In this document: positions 59,701 through 64,000 of the stretch, one piece after another
Layout of the letters: each line of letters begins with the position of its first letter
Numbering within the stretch: position 1 is the stretch's first letter
Source of the DNA: Pegoplata infirma
Taxonomy: Eukaryota; Arthropoda; Insecta; Diptera; Anthomyiidae
Length of the DNA: 64,000 bases
Reading direction: 5' to 3'
NCBI GenBank assembly: GCA_963921195.1
Contig: OY992538.1
Span: 14,532,330 to 14,596,329 of the forward strand
Translations under genes and position numbers: made by a program
Notes under the pieces: generated by a model
Databases searched by the model: none
The model's input: the letters and a program-made list of their open reading frames with translations, nothing else
Told to the model about the DNA's origin: nothing

Positions 59701-61110
59701 AATCTGAAATTGTTTATTACATTAGTGTGTGTAATACAAAAAAGAAATGAAACCTACATGAAATGAACTAGAACTGGGAACGAAATGAAAAATGTAACGT
59801 CATGAAATGCATTTTTTTACTAAAAGTTGTTTACTCATTTTTCCAGGAATGAGTTAACGTTCGTTTCGGGGATTTTCCATAAGTAACCCTGCAGGAAAAG
59901 TGACCGGTCCTTGATAGGTCACGTGAGATATCACCGAAAAAACTAACTAACTTGACAATTTTCATATAAAAATACCTGTCACTTTTGTTACGAAATGTCT
60001 CAACCCCGGAACACAATGCGGGCCGCCGGTTCAATAGTGACATGTCGCAGAACACATTACAGCTGTACCCACTTGTGATACATCACAAAACTACCTCCTC
60101 TGACCTATCACAAACCTCACACCATTTATATATAAACATTTTTTATTAAATATTTATGATTTATTAAATATTTCAGACTATGACAGTTGATATGGCTTCG
60201 GATACAAAAGATTCAATTCATCAAATGACTAAACATTACATGAGTAATCCAAATGCTATTATTTTGTGCATACAAGATGGTTCCGTAGATGCTGAACGTA
60301 GTAATGTTACTGATATAGTTATGCAATGTGATCCTTTGGGACGTCGCACTATATTCGTACTCACAAAAGTGGATTTAGCTGAAGAATTGGCAGACCCTGA
60401 CAGAGTAATAAACAATTTCTTACTTTGATTAAATTTCCATAAATTTTTAATCTTCTTTTTTTGAATAGATAAGAAAAATTCTTTCCGGTAAACTATTTCC
60501 AATGAAAGCTTTAGGTTATTATGCTGTTGTTACTGGAAGAGGACGTAAAGATGATAGTATAGAAGCCATTAGACATTATGAAGAAGAATTCTTTAAAAAT
60601 TCTAAATTGTTCCAGTAAGTAATATACAAAAAAATGGAAATTTTAAAAACGGTTGATTTATTTGACTTTTTTAAATTATTATTCAGACGTCGTGGTGTTA
60701 TTATGCCTCATCAAGTAACTAGTCGTAATTTAAGTTTAGCCGTTTCTGATCGTTTTTGGAAAATGGTTAGAGAAACCATTGAACAACAGGCTGATGCTTT
60801 TAAAGCAACTCGCTTTAATTTGGAAACAGAATGGAAAAACAATTTCCCTAGGTTAGTATTATATTAAAAAAATAAAATGGGCATTAAACAACTTCTGTTT
60901 TTTTTTTTTCTATTCTTCTTAGACTACGTGAATCTGGTCGTGATGAGCTATTTGATAAAGCTAAAGGCGAAATACTGGATGAAGTTGTTACCCTATCACA
61001 AATTTCCGCTAAAAAATGGGAAGAAGCTTTAAATGAAAAACTGTGGGATAAACTTTCAAATTATGTATTTGAAAATATTTATCTGCCCGCTGCTCAGTCA
61101 GGTTCTCAAA
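50727..61110 (+). CDS. Opa1: Opa1, mitochondrial inner-membrane dynamin GTPase, 3' end missing
   Basis: Exons: 50727-50758, 50959-51271, 51341-51476, 57646-57765, 57904-57978, 58032-58621, 60177-60404, 60469-60614, 60687-60851 and 60923-61110. The frame is kept throughout and 664 residues are visible. The N-terminus [11 protein letters not shown] plus the basic exon 2 start looks like a mitochondrial presequence. A membrane segment follows (about 100-112, [11 protein letters not shown]). A coiled coil (about 226-270) precedes the GTPase domain: P-loop GDQSSGKTS (313-321), [13 protein letters not shown] (416-419) and TKVD (485-488). The visible end is bundle/stalk sequence. The family fuses inner mitochondrial membranes and shapes cristae. 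The rest of the stalk and the paddle (an estimated 300 residues) lie beyond the window; exon 10 ends in a GTAATA donor. Exon 1 codes only ten and two-thirds codons. Intron 3 is 6.2 kb and full of transposons. Confidence 0.93.
51766..52311 (+). mobile_element. DINE-1-like copy in Opa1 intron 3
   Basis: Starts TTATACCCTCCACTTTTTGT, has the TGATCAATGATCGATTTTAA and GTCCGTCCGTC blocks, and ends with GGAGGGTATCAATACATTCG and ACTTGTTTTTTTT. Confidence 0.6.
52312..52802. mobile_element. Truncated DINE-like copy
   Basis: Carries 'tgaaatatcggtctggga', TTTGATCAGAGATCGGTTTA, and the 'catattacttatggccatagg' core, but lacks both clear ends. Confidence 0.45.
52803..53308 (+). mobile_element. DINE-1-like copy in Opa1 intron 3
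   Basis: Complete 5' end (TTTTTATACCCTCCACTTAG, AGAGGGTATATATAAG) and a 3' end with ATTCGGCAAGGCCGAATT and TTACTTGTTTTT. A further scrap of 3' terminus follows at 53326-53362. Confidence 0.65.
53450..55390. repeat. AT minisatellite, second block
   Basis: About 55 units of roughly 31 bp built from ACACATTATAATCGTGGT and ATAATAAATTATA. Related to the 42.4-48 kb array but with CGTGGT in place of CTTGAT. Interrupted at 53525-53962. Confidence 0.85.
53525..53962. mobile_element. TIR element in the AT array (3-bp TSD ATA)
   Basis: The ends are GAGTCCCCGCACAACAATG and its exact reverse complement. ATA lies at both sides. CGGTTTTCGGTCG-like motifs lie inside each end. 438 bp without ORF. Confidence 0.88.
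55635..57434. mobile_element. hAT-type element with long inverted arms (TSD ATGTATAT)
   Basis: The outer ends are TAGGGCGGAG and TAGAGCGGAG. The arms extend inwards for hundreds of bases (for example AAACCATGTCTCAAAAATCA, and TCGCGATTTTATTCGCG versus its inverse near 57138). ATGTATAT is duplicated at 55627-55634 and 57435-57442. A further element (56213-56699) is nested inside. No transposase ORF. In Opa1 intron 3. Confidence 0.9.
56213..56699. mobile_element. Small TIR element nested in the 55635-57434 element
   Basis: The ends are CCCAGCAAAAA and TTTTTGCTGGG. The paired arm of the host element (TTACTTAAGAAGTTATCG near 57065) lacks this stretch, showing it is an insertion. ATTACTAGTAATGGG and similar TAATGA-rich motifs repeat inside. 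Confidence 0.75.
58783..59553 (+). mobile_element. DINE-1-like copy, second subfamily, in Opa1 intron 6
   Basis: Starts TTTTATACCCTACACCACTC with inverted GTACAGGGTATA. It has 'cccgaaatattggtcctaga' and GATGTCCGTCCGTCTGTCC, and ends GGTGTAGGGTATCATAAGG, a GTCGGTCTTGACCGAC hairpin and CTTTCTTACTTGTTT. The hairpin differs from the ATTCGGC type of the other copies. Confidence 0.65.
59554..60176. other. Rest of Opa1 intron 6, with a CCTGCAGG/TCACGTGA repeat
   Basis: Mostly unassigned. At 59889-60080 it has CCTGCAGGAAAAGTGACCGG, CCTTGATAGGTCACGTGA and a CAACCCCGGAACACAATG-like part that matches 61376-61560. Confidence 0.55.
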
Positions 61111-61375
61111 GTAATATTATATAATTTTATTTTATGTTAAGAATAGGACAAATCAAAAACATATTCAAGATCTCATATAAATACGTGTTTGCAAGATTTT
61201 TTTCAAGTTTTCCCATTCGTGTCAGTGCTATTTGTTTTGCAAAAGAAGTACATTTCAAGACTAGATAATTCCCGAACTATTATAAAAATGGTTTTAGTAT
61301 ACAAATATAAATCAAACAAAATTATTTTTTTTTAACAAGTCAATAGACATATCAAGTTTTTGGTTATTAATATCC

Positions 61376-61570
61376 TGCAGGAAAGGTGACCGGTCCTTGA
61401 TAGGTCACGTGACATGTCTCATGGATTTAAATTACCTATCGCAAATTTTACAACTTTCATTTACAAAAACACCAGCACTTTTGTGGGAAAGGTCTCAACC
61501 CTGGATACATCATTTGTGATATGTGACTGGATCTGTCTCCTAGGAACACAGCCCGTGCCGGTTCAATTTT
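61376..61570. repeat. CCTGCAGG/TCACGTGA repeat next to a LINE fragment
   Basis: CCTGCAGGAAAGGTGACCGG followed by TTGATAGGTCACGTGACATG. The reverse complement of the inner part returns at about 63449-63475 (GACATGTCACGTGACCTATC), so the LINE fragment may lie within one composite repeat. Confidence 0.6.
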
Positions 61571-61621
61571 TAATGAAAATCTTAACTCAAAAAAGAACAC
61601 TTCGAACACTTTAGATTTTTT

Positions 61622-63180
61622 TATGACCTCGCATCCGGAAAAATACTTTGTAAAGGTGTTTGCACCACTCGGTAACTCCGACCATCTTACCATCTCTGCG
61701 TCATTTTCATACACAGACTTGCGGCTCACTTCGACGCCAGTTATTGAACGTCCGGTCTTTATATATGAAAATGCTCGTTGGGTCGACCTTGAGAACTTTT
61801 ATCGGAGTTTTAATTGGAGTCTATGCTTCCTTGATAACGATATCAATGCTGCCGCTCGAATGGTTGTAGGTATAATTACACTTGGAATGAAAAAGTTCGT
61901 CCCATAAATCTGGTAAACCAAAACATAAGACCTGGTTTAACAGAACATGCAGTGACGCTATCCGTTCTAGAGAAGAGGCCTTTAGAAACTGGCGTCAGGA
62001 TACGAATCCGGTTACGGACCTGCTGCGCAAGCAGGCTAGAACTAATTGTGCTAAGGTGCTTAGGAATGAAAAGTTTTTACATGAATAACGCCTTCGTGCC
62101 AGTGTTCTATCTGTCCATAGGGGCAGTAAAAGCTTTTGGTCTTTCGTGAAAAGAATTAAGAACAATTCAAGCTCTTCAATCCTGACACTTTTAGATGGTG
62201 ATCGAATCTGTATCGAACCAGTCGATAAGGCTAATCTTCTGGCCGAAACTTTTGCTAAGAACGCTTCTCTTCCAGATAGTGATCTGACCCCGCCCATACT
62301 CCCAAGAGTATCTTGTACTATGCCCGATGTTTTTTTTTCGTACACGTGCAGTTAAAAAGGTTCTATCAGAACTTAATGTAAATAAGTCTCCGGGCCCGAC
62401 GGTATTCCAGCCTTGGTTCTGAAGAAATGCTATTCGGCACTGGCTCGACCTCTGCGTAATCTCTTCTGCATTTCATACCGTGCAGGTATATTTCCCGACT
62501 ATTGGAAAATCGCCAATGTCCAACCAATCCCTAAAAAAAGGTGCCGCTAACAACCCGGAGAACTACCGCCCCATAGCAATTTACTCTACTCTCTCAAAAG
62601 TTATGGAGAATATGTTGAATTTTCATCTGGTCAACTACTTAGAATCCAATGATCTTCTTAATGACCGTCAATACGGTTTCCGTAGAAGTCGTTCTACTGG
62701 TGACCTAATGGCGTTTCTTTCAGAACAATGGACTCGTTCTATTCACCGACTAGGTGAGAGTAAAGTAGTTGCTTTGGACATCTCAAAGGCATTTGACCGA
62801 GTCTGGCATAGTGCACTTATCTCGAAATTGATAGCTTTCGGTGTTGGCAACAAATTAACTCGATTTATATCGAGCTTTTTACATAAACGGACTATTCGTG
62901 TTGTTATCGATGGTTTTTCCTCCCGTGATTTTATATTAAATTCGGGAGTCCCTCAGGGATCCGTTCTTTCGCCATCTCAACGTCTAACCCCATATATTCT
63001 TTTGCTGATGACAGCAACATTAGTCATTCATACTCATTTGATTACAGGCCCAATTGTTATGAGATTGATTCCATGAGACTTAACATGAATGACTCACTTA
63101 ACTATCTATCTCCGAGTGGAGTCGTATGAATAGAGTTGATTTTAATGCTCGTAAGACCCAATGTTGTGTTCTGACACATT
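61622..63180 (+). pseudogene. Broken non-LTR retrotransposon (endonuclease end and reverse transcriptase)
   Basis: The first frame has APLGNSDHLTISASF, the end of an APE-type endonuclease. A next frame (about 61905-62335) has TWFNRTCSDAIRSREEAF and FWSFVKRIKNNSSSSI. The reverse transcriptase follows with NVNKSPGPDGIPA, ENYRPIAIYSTLSKVMENML, VALDISKAFDRVWH and GVPQGSVLSP. The FADD catalytic motif (YSFADDSNISHSYSF, about 62993) is in another frame, after a deletion of the usual linking segment. Several frameshifts and an in-frame stop show it is dead. It looks like the jockey-like group of insect LINEs; the clade is uncertain. It sits in the last visible Opa1 intron. Confidence 0.9.
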
Positions 63181-64000
63181 CAAAAAAAAAAATTTCAATC
63201 GGTAGAGTGGTTTTCGAGATATTGCCATTTGAATTTAAAAAAAAATGGCGTTTTTTTTTTACGTTCAAGAATTTTTGTGCAATTTTTTCTTAATTTTTTT
63301 TCTTTAATTCCAAATATCCAAAACTTTGATCGCCGGGCGCCACAGATTGATTAAATCCGATTGGCCTCAAATTTTTACCACAGAATTTTTTGGTCTAAAA
63401 AGTTTTAAATGAAAGTTGTCAATTTTGTGCTGTATTTGGGTCCGTGTGACATGTCACGTGACCTATCTAGGATGATAGGTATATTCAAATGTATATGATA
63501 TTCAAATAATAAGTAATTCATCTTATTCTTTTTTCATTGGCATGTCTCCAATTTCTTTAAAATATCTACTCCATATGAGACATTTATTTTGAAAATGAAG
63601 TATAATATATTTTGTTTGTTTATGCATTATGATTTCATATTAAATCGCTATTAAAATATATAAAATAAAATAAAATACAAATATCAAAAAATTCTAATCC
63701 GAACTTTGCAGAATATAAAAATTAAACTTTAAAACCAAATTAATACCAGTTATTGATTGTTTTAAATACATAAGCCATTGTCAAAATTTTATTTTAAAAT
63801 TTTGTATTTAAAATGTTCTACCTAATCACGATTTAATATGGATTCATAATAATTATATTCATTTATAAAACTATTTTATTTAATACACCCAATTTAATAT
63901 ACACAAAATCCTTTAACACATTTTGCGTTCTAAAATCTCCATCTAAAAATTTTAAATTTTAAATAATTTTTCTATTCGGTTATTTGGTGTTTTGTTTCAA
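63181..64000. other. Opa1 intron, no further exon seen
   Basis: AT-rich DNA with a T/A-rich LINE-adjacent part, the inverted TCACGTGACCTATC motif and simple AT sequence. No splice-bounded coding frame for the missing Opa1 C-terminus was found. Confidence 0.5.

Noticed and set aside
61111..64000. Further Opa1 exons in the right end
   Set aside because: Frames there belong to the LINE fragment or are noise; none joins exon 10 in phase with stalk/paddle-like sequence.

Overview
The window looks like nuclear DNA of a higher (brachyceran, probably calyptrate) fly. It is very AT-rich. Its four protein-coding genes have short GT-AG introns and insect-type proteins, and almost everything between the exons is transposon debris and tandem repeat. 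Several long repeats resemble Drosophila DINE-1/INE-1. I infer the fly assignment from protein and repeat resemblance; no search was run.

Four genes were reconstructed exon by exon, with the reading frame kept across every junction. From left to right: a MYND/SET protein of the insect SmydA group (minus strand, 3' end off the left edge); the deubiquitinase Usp20-33 (minus, complete, 1031 residues); the LKB1-regulated kinase SNRK (plus, complete, 882 residues); and the mitochondrial dynamin Opa1 (plus, first ten coding exons, 3' end off the right edge). From memory, the Drosophila orthologues carry neighbouring CG numbers (8503, 8494, 8485, 8479) on 2R, so this appears to be a conserved microsyntenic block. 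The genes do not form one pathway and are not an operon.

Region by region: 1-5.4 kb holds the SmydA last visible intron with a MITE, a fold-back repeat and DINE-like copies. 5.4-12.2 kb is SmydA with two introns swollen by minisatellite-bearing elements. 12.6-17 kb is a 29-bp minisatellite with a transposon inserted in it. 17.4-23.3 kb is Usp20-33, with a 541-bp tandem duplication and two inverted MITEs in its last intron. 23.6-28.4 kb is a nested transposon cluster. 28.4-41.4 kb is SNRK, whose introns carry a hAT-type element, a SINE, DINE-like copies and simple repeats. 41.4-50.7 kb is SNRK 3' flank and a decayed AT minisatellite hit by several hAT-type elements. 50.7-64 kb is Opa1, with a 6.2-kb third intron and a broken LINE inside its last visible intron.

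I found no operon-like novel system, CRISPR array or clear intact tRNA gene. The interest of the window lies in insertion archaeology: eight elements have exact 8-bp target duplications, several have TA or 3-bp duplications, insertions nest up to three levels deep, and several minisatellite families are carried inside or targeted by mobile elements.
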